Below are positions 37,401 to 49,400 of a stretch of DNA of 64,000 nucleotides, one piece after another; the stretch's first letter is position 1; each line of letters opens with the position of its first letter. The position numbers were made by a program, and so were the translations under genes. The notes under the pieces were generated by a model. It ran no database searches. It was not told the DNA's origin and worked only from the letters and a program-made list of their open reading frames with translations. Source of the stretch: Rhineura floridana (Eukaryota > Chordata > Lepidosauria > Squamata > Rhineuridae); the NCBI RefSeq assembly GCF_030035675.1, contig NC_084487.1, forward strand, positions 25,028,474-25,092,473. Reading direction: 5' to 3'.

Positions 37401-40400
37401 ATCAGGCCATGCCCCTTCAGCCAGCAGCTATCAGGCCACGGCCCTTCCTATCAAGCTTCTATGGAGTCTTTCAAAGCACACGGTCAGAGTACATGGCTCC
37501 AGAGCCCTCTTTGTCTTTGTCTGGCTCTTCCTCCCTACAATTCCTCTGTCAAACTCCTGTTAGCTCTCCCTGTTCTCTTGCTCTGTTTGCTCACTCTCTG
37601 AAAGCTGGCTCCATTGTATCTCCTCTGGACCAGCTGACACAGATCCCTCTGCACTGCTCAGTTAGGAGTCAGGAAACTGAATGAAAAGGAAAGGAAACAG
37701 CAACTCCTATGAACGTTGGTATCAACATAGTGACTAAAGAGCATGGGACATAAGTCTTAACTTCATTTCTCAGCTCACCTGTGAACTCATCACTCACTCT
37801 CTCTCTGCTCCCACCTCCAAACTGAAGCTAACTTTCATCATTAGACACTAAGGGCTAATCCAGATATTAGCATCCTTATGTGAGCTTCACAGCACTAATA
37901 TCTTAAAGCTTCTTCTCGCATACATCTGTAACATCCCACATCAGCACCATTTTTCACATGGGAATGATGGCAGTGGGAGTCAAATGTTTATGCATTTCAA
38001 TGGATCAACAAGATAAGAAGCTTTTCTAGATGTTGCTGCTTGTGTGTGGAGTGCTGCTGAAGGGAAGAAATTTTTGGTGGCACTCACATAGGGAATGTAA
38101 TGTTTAAATGACCTCTGATATTATGCAGATGAGGCACTTCAAGTATTATTATTATTACTATTAAATATAGACTATCTATGAAAGTTGCATTTAGATAATT
38201 TCATTAACTCAAGCCAAGTTCCCAGACAGACACAGCTGGCAGGATGGTCTTCAAACAGATTGTGGGGATGACTATTTGAATAAAGCCTCCACAAGCCCAC
38301 ACGTGTTGATCCAAGAACTAAAACTTGAGTGCTGAATATTAAGATGGAATTTTTGCTTTATTAAGACTTCACTGCATGAAGTACTCAATACTCTCAATCT
38401 CCCAGTAGAGGGCAGCAGAGGACTGTTGGTCTCTGGCTGCATGCGTATCTATTTAGAAATTACTTTTGATGCATCCTCTATTTGTTAGTCGAACAACAGG
38501 TACACTTTGTTTTATGTTAAGTAGAAAGTAATTAATAGCAAGTGTGAAAATGGCACTTAGATACAATAAATGTGAATTCAAGCCCAGGTCCCAAATATTG
38601 CAATGTATTCATGGCAAGAGAAGGAATCGGGCATCTTTCCATAGTACTTACAATAACTAAACTAAAACTGAGCTGTACCCGATCCTCTCCACTGTAATCT
38701 GAGCATAGTCTGTCCACTTCACCAGCTGATCTAATAGTTTGGCCCCACTTACCTTGAAGCCAGCACAGGACTTTGTAGTCATTATTAGAATATGGCTCCT
38801 GTGCATAGTTGTACAGGGTTGATCTCCCCATGTATACAACTGAATATATGAATACATCCTGTACATATATTTACACCAGCTTGGATATACAACTTGAATC
38901 TGCAAAGTTGCCTTGACACACATAAAATGAGATATACTTAATTCAATGTGCTTTGATACATATATAATGTGTGCTTACACCTGTATACATATGTGTGCAC
39001 AGCTGTTTACCCATTAGTACCTGCCTAAATTATCATGCCTATAATACTGAGTCTCTTGGAGATGAACACACAAAACCCCACAACCTAAACTAGACATGCA
39101 TCATGTATGAAGATACTACATTCCCAGCCAGAGTCAAGTATCACATCAATCACTTAGCACTCCAGAACTGTGCTACTGCATTAACACCAATGTTTCTCTC
39201 TCTGCACCTTTTGTGACCCACAGTTCAAGGTTCACAACCATTCTGCCTCTAACAGAAAAAAATATATTTGCGTAACTAAAGATGGCATTCTTCAGCTCAG
39301 TTCTGAGTATTCCCAAATAGCATTCAGTTCATTTATTAGCTAAACATCTTTTCCGCTGCCCCATCGCATTTTATTTTGTTCCTGGTGCTTCCTGTTCCTT
39401 GAATCATGTGCATGTTTGTGGGGTGGGAAGGTAAGGGAAGGAAAGGAGGAAGGGACTATTCTATATCCTTCTGTTCTACTCATTCTCTCTTGGGGGGGGA
39501 ACCTTCTTATCCTTACAGGATGTTTGTGGTGCAGCAAATTCCCAACAGCAACCTCCTGCTCCTAGTTATAGATGCTGTCTGTGACTGCATCATCTTTCCA
39601 CCTGTCCTACTGCAACCTAAAGAAGTCAGATATATCTTTCTGCTGGCAACAGCTGTGCCAGGTTCTATAGTTCTTGTGATTACATTTTCCAACAGTTAAT
39701 TAATATTGATACAGAGGGTTTGCTTTGATAGCTCTTGGGGGTGGGGAGAACACACCATACCTTCTAGTGAAAAGCATGGAAAAAACAATGTTACGTTGAT
39801 TTGCTGCCATTTACTATTACTATTACAAGCTGTACTGAAAATCTTGGGGGTTGTTGTTATGTGCCTTCAAGTCAATTACGACTTATGGCAACCCTATGAA
39901 TCAGTGATTTCCAACAGCATCTGTCATGAACCACCCTGTTCAGATCTTGTAAGTTCAGGTCCGTGGCTTCCTTTATGGAATCAATCCATCTCTTGTTTGG
40001 CCTTCCTCTTTTTCTACTCCCTTCTGTTTTTCCCAACATTATTGTCTTTTCTAGTGAATCATGTCTTCTCATTAAGTGTCCGAAGTATGATAACCTCAGT
40101 TTCATCATTTTAGCTTCTAGTGATAGTTCTGGTTAAATTTGTTCTAACAGCCAATTATTTGCCTTTTTCACAGCCCATGGTATGTGCAAAGCTCTCATCC
40201 AACACCACATTTGAAATGAGTTGATTTTCTCTTATCCGCTTTTTTCACTGTCCAACTTTCACATCCATACATAGAGATCGGGAATACCATGGTCTGAATG
40301 ATCCTGACTTTAGTGTTCAGTGATACATCTTTGCCCTTGAGGACCTTTTCCTGTTCTCTCATACCTGCCCTCCCCAGTCCTAGTCTTCTTCTGATTTCTT

Positions 40401-43400
40401 GACTATTGTCTCCATTTTGGTTAATGACTGTGCCAAGGTATGGATAATCCTTGACAAGTTCAATGTCCTTGTTGTCAACTTTAAAGTTACATAAATATTC
40501 TGTTGTCATTACTTTAGTCTTCTTGACATTCAGCTGTAGTTCTACTTTTGTGCTTTATCTTTCATCAGCAAAAGTAGGGAACAGAGAAGTACTAGGAATT
40601 GTGGGAAAATGGGGCTTAAGAGATAGAAATTAATCAGGAGAAAGACTTGCTGGGAGCCCAGACAGGATATAAATCAAATAATAAATAAATAAATCATGTG
40701 AAGCCAATAATTTGTTTCATGCAAACACATTTTTGAGCAACCGAAAAGACAACTGTACATGTGGACATCACTAAATTGTCAGTATAGGAATCAAATTGAA
40801 TATATAATTGGTAGCAGAAGATGGAGAAGTTCCATACTTTCTGCAACAACAAGACCAGGAGCAGACTGCGGTACAGATCATGAACTGGTCATATTGAAAA
40901 TCAGAGTAAAGCTAAAGAAGAACAACAAAGCAATCATATTGCCAAAATACAATTTAGATAAGATCCCAGAAGAATATAAAGATCAAATAAGGAACAGATT
41001 TGAGGCTTTAAACGTAGTTGACAGAGAACCAGAAGAACTATGGAGTGAAGTCAGAGACATTATCAGGAAAGAATGCAAAAAGACAATACCTCTAGTTAAA
41101 AAGAGAGAAAGACCCCAATGGATGACTGAAGAAACTCTTCAGATGGTTAAAGTGAGAAGGAAAGCAAAAGCAAAAGGAGATAGAAACATGGTTAGCACCC
41201 CAAATGCAATACAGCGACTAGTATGCAGAGACAAAGAGAACTATTACAATAGTTATTGTATAGAAATAGAAGAGAACAACAAAAAAGGTAAAACAAGAGC
41301 CCTATTCCAAAAGATTAGAGAAATGAAAAGGAAATTTAAACCAAGAGTAGGGATGTTGAATAATAAACAGGGGAACACACTGACTGACCGAGATAACATA
41401 AAAATAAGATGGAAGCAATATACTGAAGAACTCTATAATAAAGAGATGCCAGGATGACAGATTCATTCACGGAGGAACCTGCAGGGGTGGTGGACAGATT
41501 AAGATGGTCCGCCCCCAGAGACTAATGGAATCCACTGGATTCCTGAATACCCTGGGGGAGTTCCCAGTAGATAGAGCAGGTGACCCTGTTGAAGCCCTTG
41601 TCATGCTGTGGGACAGCGAGGCGCACCAGGCTCTTGACACGGTTGCCCCCGAGTGCCCTCTCCAGCATTGTGGAGCCTGGTTTGCACTTGGGTACACCAG
41701 TGAGCTAAAGGCAATGAAACAGGCTGGACAACGGCTAGAGGGCAAGTGGCGAAAGACATGCTGTGAGGCTGATCAGGCACAAGAAAAACATCATAACCAT
41801 GCCTACTGTTTAGCGGTGAGGGTGGCAAAGAAGGCCCACTTCTCTGCCTCCATCACATCCTCAAGTAGCCATCCAGTGGAGCTTTTCTATATTGTCAGGG
41901 GTCTGTTGCCATCAACTCCAGGAAATGGAGTTTTAGACCTTTCGGAGCCCACTGTGAATTGTTTGCAACGCACTTTGAGGGTAAAATTGCTCGCCTCTGT
42001 AGCAGTCTTGATGCCCTATCCACATGTACTGTAGTCTCCAATGAGGTGTCCAGTGCAATGTCTGCTGCAACTTCCTGGAAATGGTTTCAGCTGATGCGGC
42101 CTGATGATGTAGACGAGGTGCTTGCAATGATGCGGCCAGCAAAGTGCCTTCTTGATCCTTGCCATTCTTGGCTCATTAAAGCTTGCCAAGGGGGTTTGAC
42201 CGAGTGGATCCAGGGTGTGGTCAATGCATCATTGCAGGAGGGAGTGGTTCCAGCCGCCGTGAAAGAGGCGGTGATTCAACTGCTTCTGAAAAAGCTCACC
42301 CTGGACCCATTGGTTTGTGACAACTACCACCCAGTGGCAAATACCCCCTTCTTAGGGAAGGTGATTGAGAGGGTTGTGGTGCAGCAATTGCAAGTACTCT
42401 TGGATGAAACAGATTATCTTGACCCATTCCAGTCTGGGTTTAGGCCTGGTTATGGGACTGAATTGGCCTCGGTCGCCCTGATGGATGACTTTTATCGGGA
42501 GAAGGACAGGGAGAGTGTAACCCTGTTACTCTTATTTGATCTCTCAGCAGCTTTTGATACCATTGACCATGGTACCTTCTGAGCCAACTTGGTGAGATGG
42601 GTATTGAAGGGTATTTACAGTGGTTCCTACCCTATCTCCAAGGTCGTTTTCAGAGAATAGCATTGGGTGATTGTCTTTTGGCCCCCTGGCAGTTATGCTG
42701 TGGAGTGCCACAGGGTACCATCTTGTCCCCCATGCTGTTTAACATCTATATGAAGCCCTTGGGAGCAGTCATCAGGAGATGTGGGGTGAGGTGTCAGCAG
42801 TACGCTGACGGTACCCAGCTCTATTTCTCTGTAACATCTGAATCGGGAGAGCCCGTGTAAGCCCTGGACCGCTGCCTGGACTCGGTGGTGGGCTGGATGA
42901 GGACCAATAAACTGAGTCTGAATCCTAGCAAGACGGAAGCGCTATGGGTTGGTGGTTTCTGAGTTGAGATAATTGGTCAGTTGCTTGCTTTGGATGGAGT
43001 CGTACTCCCTCTGAAAGAGAAGGTTCATAGTGTGGGGGTGCGCCTGAATCCATCTTTGTCACTAGAGGCCGAGGTGACCTCAGTGGCTAGGAGTGCCTTT
43101 TACCAGCTTTGGCTGGTAAGACAGCTGCAGCCGTTTCTGGACCAGGATAGCCTAACCACTGTTATCCATCTCATCTTATCAGGAGGTCCGTTCTGCACAA
43201 CATAGGAAACTGACCTTTAGTGTGGCAGCACCTACCCTGTGGAATTCCCTCCCTTTAAATATTAGACAGGCGCCATTTCTGTTATCTTTTCGGCACCTAT
43301 TGAAGACTTTCCTCTTTCAACACGCCTTATAAGTAGATACCTTAGCCCAGTTTGCATCTGTGTTGGAATTGCTTTTTAAATATTTTTAAACCTTTTTTAA

Positions 43401-46400
43401 AAATGTTTTTAAATTTATTTTTTTTAAAAAAAGATGTTTTGAAAACTTTAAAAAATGTTTTAAAAGTTGTTTTGTTTTAATGTATTTTAAAGTCCACTTT
43501 TATGATGTTTTAAAGTGCTTTTAGTGCTTTTGTTTGCCTCCCTGGTCTCCTGCTGGGAGGAAGCGTGGGATATAAATAAAATAAATATAAATAAATAAAT
43601 AAACAAAGCCTCTTACCATATATGGAGCAAGAAGTGCCAGATGTCCAAGCTGGATTTAGAAAGTGAAGAGGTACCAGAGATCAACTAATCCGTTCAACTA
43701 ATTCCTGGCACTCACAAGAGAAACATCAAGACTGCCACTGACAACAGAAATAGGAAACAACAAACATAAAATGGAGGGGGATCAAGCAGTTGTTGTCACC
43801 TGCAACGTGTGTGCTATGTTCATCTTCTTAACGGAAACCAGATGCGATTACACTTGCAGAAAGTGCAGATTGGTGGCGCTCCTAGAAGAAAAGGTTAGGG
43901 GGCTGCAGCAATGCATAGACACCCTGCGACTTATCAGAGAAGATGAGGACTTCCTCGATAGAACACAAGAGGAATTAAGGGAGCGACACAAAGTACAGGA
44001 AGAAAGTGACAAGGAAGAACAGGACTGCAACAGCAACAAATCCCCGTGGAGGACTGTCACGGTAAGGGCAAGGAAAAACAGGAGGGATTCAGAACTGATG
44101 CAACTAACAAATCGCTTTCAGTGTCTCTCTGCAGATAGCACCTCTGAAGAGCCTCAAGAAACTCACCTGCATCAAGAGACACTGACTGCAAAGGAAGACT
44201 CCACACCCCAGAAGAAGGAAGCTGATGCAACCACTGCTCGCGGCAAAAAGAGGAGGGTGCTGGTGGTTGGAGACTCGTTGCTCAGGGGGATAGAGGCACT
44301 GGTATGCCAGCCGGACAAAATGAATCGGGAAGTCTGTTGTCTCCCTGGGGCGCGCATCCGGGACGTCACTGACAAACTGCCGAGGCTCATTGGGAAACAA
44401 GATAGGTACCCCTTTCTCCTCATCCATGTGGGCACGAACGAAACAGCCAGAAACACCTTGGAACAGATCACCTCGGACTATGAGGCTCTGGGTAGGAAGT
44501 TCAAGCATTTGGGGGCGCAGGTGGTCTTCTCGTCAATTCTTCCCGTGAAGGATAGAGGACTACAAAGGGAAAGGAAGATACTGCAGGTCAACGACTGGTT
44601 ACGCAGATGGTGTCGACGGGAGAGGTTTGGATTCTGGGACCATGGTCTAAGCTTCTTGGAGGGGGGACTGTTGGCAAGAGATGGGGTGCACCTCACGAGG
44701 ACTGGGAAGAATCTCTTGGGCAGAAGTATGGCAAAACTCATCAAGAGGGCTTTAAACTAAAGCCTCTGGGGGATGGAGATGATAGCTTAAATACCGATCC
44801 AAAGACAGCGGGTTGTAAACGCAACAATTTGAAGGGTACAGGAGACACTGGGAGAGAGAAAGGGATGCACGGCAAAGCTCACGGTATATTAACGGAGGAA
44901 TCCAATCGGGACAAAAGAGACTTCTGGTGTCTATATACCAACGCGTGGAGCTTGGGAAACAAGTAAGGGGAGCTTGAAGTCTTAGTGCATCAAGGCAAAT
45001 ATGACTTCATAGGAATAACAGAACCTTGGTGTGATGACTCCCATGATTGGAATATAGCCATTCAAGGATATAAACTCTACAGAAAGAATAGAAGCAACAG
45101 AAAAGGAGGGGGAGTAGCGTTATACGTCAAAAACGTATATGGAAATCCATATCTATGGATCTATGGAAATACAAGAGAGCAAACAAAGTGGTCCGATAGA
45201 GACCATTTGGGTAAAAATAAATGGAGAAACAAATAAAACCGACATGGTAGTAGGTGTCTACTACAGACCCCCTGGCCAAGAAGAGGTGGTAGACGAGGCC
45301 TTTCTCAAACAAATCTCTGAAATCTCAAGGAGGCAAGAAGTAGTAGTGATGGGGGACTTCAACTACCCGGATATCTGCTGGGAGACAAACTCTGCGAAGC
45401 ACAAAGCCTCCAACAAATTCCTGATGGGCCTTGCTGATAATTTCCTCTTTCAAAAAGTAGAAGAAGGAACAAGGGGATCGGCAATCCTGGACCTGATCTT
45501 AACTAACACGGACGAATTGGTCACGGGAATTAAAGCGGTCAGTACCTTGGGGGAAAGTGACCACGTAATGCTGGAATTCGGGATTCTGGGGAAAGCCAAA
45601 GAAGAATATAGTCAAACATGGACCTTGGATTTCAGGAAAGCTGATGTTAGCAAGCTCAGGGAAATGATGGGTATGATCCCGTGGCTAGATAGACTAAAGA
45701 AAAAAGGAGCCCAAGAAGCGTGGGAGTTCATGAAGAACGTATTACAAAAAGCGCAATCACAAACAATTCCAAAGAGGAAAAAAAATGGAAGACATCGGAA
45801 GAAGCCAATGTGGCTACACGGAAGACTGATGGAGGAGGTAAAAGTAAAAAAGAGCATGTATAAAGAATGGAAGGAAGGACACATCACCAAGGAAGAGTAC
45901 CGACGAGCGGCTCAGGCTTGCAAGAATAGCGTAAGGAAAGCTAAAACCCAGAATGAGCTGAGGCTGGCGAGGGAAGCGAGGAACAACAAAAAGGGGTTTT
46001 TCAGATATGTTCGAAGCAAGAGAAAGACCAAGGAAACAGTGGGACTGCTGCTCAATGAGGATGGCAAAATGTTGACAGATAACGAGGAAAAAGCAGAACT
46101 GCTGAACACGTATTTTGCTTCCGTTTTCTCCCAAAAAGGGAACAGTGTGCAACCTTGCATCGGTAGCAATCTCAGTAAGGGGTCGGGACTGCAGTTCGAG
46201 ATTGATAAGGAGATAGTCAGGAAATACCTAGTTAACCTAAATGAGTTCAAATCTCCAGGGCCTGATGAACTGCATCCCAGAGTATTGAAGGAACTTGCGG
46301 ATGTACTCTCGGAACCTCTTGCCATCATCTTTGAGAAATCCTGGAGAACGGGAGAGGTGCCGGAGGATTGGAGACGGGCAAACGTCATCCCGCTCTTTAA

Positions 46401-49400
46401 AAAGGGTAAAAAAGAAGATCCGGGGAATTACAGGCAAGTCAGTCTGACTTCAATACCGGGAAAGATATTAGAACGGATAATAAAAGAGTCCATTGGCAAC
46501 TATCTAGATGACAATGCTGTGATTAGTAGGAGCCAGCATGGGTTTGTCAAGAAAAAATCCTGTCAAACTAATCTCATCTCTTTTTTTGATCGGGTCACTA
46601 GCTTAGTAGATGGTGGAAATGCTGTAGATGTCATCTATCTAGATTTCAGCAAGGCGTTTGACAAAGTCCCCCACGACCTTTAGATTAGCAAACTAGTCAA
46701 ATGCGGACTACATGGAAATACTGTCAGGTGGATTCACAACTGGTTGGAAAACCGTACTCAAAGAGTGGTCGTCGGTGGCTCTGCTTCGGACTGGAAGAAG
46801 GTCTCGAGTGGAGTGCCACAGGATTCTGTCCTGGGGCCGATACTCTTCAACATTTTTATCAATGACTTAGATGATGGGGTGGAGGGAAGCCTTATGAAGT
46901 TTGCGGATGATACGAAACTGGGAGGGATAGCTAACACAAGGGAGGACAGGAATAAAATCCAAAGGGACCTGGATAGACTAGAAAATTGGGCTGAAATTAA
47001 TAAAATGAAATTCAATAAAGACAAATGCAGGATTCTGCATTTAGGCCACAAAAACAAAATGCACGGGTACAGGATGGGAAAAACCCGGCTTAGCAGTAGT
47101 GCGTGTGAGAAGGACCTTGGAATTGTAGTGGATCGCAAGTTGAACATGACCCAGCAGTGTGATGCTGTGGCAAAAAAGGCAAACACGGTTTTGGGCTGCA
47201 TAAACAGAGCTATAGTTTCCAGGTCGAGGGAAGTAATAGTCCCACTATAGTCTGCATTGGTCAGGCCTCATCTGGAATACTGCGTTCAGTTCTGGGCGCC
47301 TCATTTTAAGAAAGATATAGACAAGTTAGAGCGGGTTCAGAAGAGGGTGACAAGGATGATAGCCGGTATGGAGAACAAGTCTTATGAGGAAAGGTTGAAG
47401 GAACTTGGCATGTTCAGTCTGGTGAACAGAAGGCTGAGGGGTGGCATGATTGCACTCTTTAAGTACCTGAAGGGCTGTCACATAGAGGAGGGTACAGATT
47501 TGTTCTCTGCTGCCCCAGAGGGTAGGACTAGGTCTAATGGTTTTAAGTTGCAGGAACATAGATTCAGATTGGACATTAGAAGGAACTTCTTGACAGTAAG
47601 GGCAGTTCGGCAATGGAACCGACTGCCTAGGGAGGTGGTGGGATCCCCTTCGCTGGATGTCTTCAAGCAGAGGCTGGACAGCTATCTGCGGGAGATGTTC
47701 TAGCTGTGGATTTCCTGCTGTGAGCAGGGGGTTGGACTCGATGGCCTACAAGGCCCCTTCCAACTCTATGATTCTATGATCATATAGCAAACATATGTTG
47801 GATAATGGAATGGGCCAAGGAATGTCAGAAGGAAATCACCCTGTGCTTTACAGATTATAGCAAAGCCTTTGACTGTGTAGATCATGAAAAACTATGGAAT
47901 ACTTTAAAAGAAATGGGGGTGCCACAGCATCGGATTGTCCTGATGTGCAACCTGTACTCTGGACAAGAGGCTACTGTAAGGACAGAATATGGAGAAACCG
48001 ATTGGTTCCCATTCGGAAAGGGTGTGAGATGGGTGTATTTTATCACCCTATTTGTTTTATCTATACGCAGAACATATATGGAAAGCAGGATTGGACCAAA
48101 ATGAAGAAGGTGTGAAAATTGGAGGGAGAAATTTCAATAATTTAAGATATGCAGACAATACCATACTACTAACAGAAACCAGTAATGATTTGAAACAAAT
48201 GCTGATGAAAGTTAAAGAGGAAAGCATAAAAGCAGGACTACAGCTGAACATCAAGAAGACTAAAATAATGACAACAGAATATTCATGTAACTTTAAAGTT
48301 GACAACAAGGACATTGAACTTGTCAAGGATTATCAACACCTTGGTACAGTCATTAACCAAAGTGAAGGCAATAGTCAAGAAATCAGAAGAAGACTAGGAC
48401 TAGGGAGGGCAGCTATGAGAGAACTAGAAAAGGTCCTCAAGGGCAAAGATGTATCACTGAACACTAAGGTCAGGATCATTCAGACCATGGTATTCCTGAT
48501 CTCTATGTATGGATGTGAAAGTTGGACAGTGAAAAAAACGGGTAAGAGAAAAATCAACTCATTTGAAATGTGGCGTTGGAGGAGAGCTTTACACATACCA
48601 TGGACTGCAAAAAAGACAAATATTTGGCTGTTAGAACAAATTAAACCAGAACTATCACTAGAAGCTAAAACAATGAAACTGAGGTTGTCATACTTTGAAC
48701 ACATAATGAAGACATAATTAACTAGAAAAGACAATAATACTGGGAAAAACAGAAGGGAGTAGAAAAAGAGGAAGACCAAACAAGAGATGGATTGATTCCA
48801 TAAAGGAAGCAACAGACCTGAACTTACAAAATCTGAACAAGGTGGTTTATAACAGATACTCTTTGAGGTCACTGATTCATAGGGTCACCATAAGTCGTAA
48901 TCGACTTGAAGGCATATAACAACTATTACCTACTGTTGTTTGGTTGGTGACATATGTAATGGTAGTACTGTATGTAATTTTCTAGATTCCTTTTCTCAAT
49001 TGCTAGAAAAGAGGTGGAAAGAAAAAAACAGAGGTGTATCCAACATAAGACAGAGAGAAATATGACCCTTGCTACTTAGCTGTTTTCTAAACTATCTTTA
49101 GAAACTGGGATTGAAAGGGGGTCTCCATTTTGAAGTATGTCCTCACACAGTTCTGTGCAGACGAAGATGGAGTTAGTTGCAGTGGCATCTGCAACAATGA
49201 AAGCCTAATAACGGATGTTCAGTGGCAGAACATTTGCTTTGCATGCCAAAGATCCCAGAGTCAATCCCACATAGGGCTCTGAAAGATTTCTGTCTGAAAC
49301 TCTGGTGATGCTCTGCCCGTCAGTGTAGACAACACTGAGTTAGATTGGCCAATGAACTGACTCGTTATAAACCACCCTCCTATTAAATTTTGTCAGAATG

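Larger units (their letters stand above)
32564..39518 (+). other. CACNA2D4 intron
   Basis: A 7 kb GT..AG intron with a hAT MITE, an old L2 tail and a reverse CR1. At 33510-34700 and 37700-39518 I recognise no element, apart from a possible single MITE end at 37849 (AAGGGCTAATCCAGA). Confidence 0.8.
43673..47780 (+). mobile_element. Nearly full-length CR1 inserted in RTE
   Basis: Begins in CR1 5' sequence right after RTE GAAGAGGT and ends with the (ATTCTATG) tail right before RTE CATATAGCAAAC. It carries ORF1 (43771-44760) and a broken ORF2 (about 44929-47703). No target duplication is visible, as is usual for CR1. Confidence 0.95.
40569..48920 (+). mobile_element. RTE (BovB-like) forward copy split by L2 and CR1
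   Basis: Three RTE pieces lie in order: 40569-41480 (endonuclease C-terminus [14 protein letters not shown] and linker, open 40759-41457, interrupted at 40649-40694 by an L2-type tail); 43602-43672 (the DVQAGFR region); 47781-48920 ([61 protein letters not shown], 3' tail). The catalytic motif reads YADN rather than YADD, so this copy would be inactive even if whole. About 0.3 kb of RTE is absent where the L2 sits. The 3' tail GTCGTAATCGACTTGAAGGC ends near 48915. Confidence 0.9.

Noticed and set aside
43848-44744. Reverse-strand frames over CR1 ORF1
   Set aside because: Shadows of the forward ORF1, which has clear esterase motifs.
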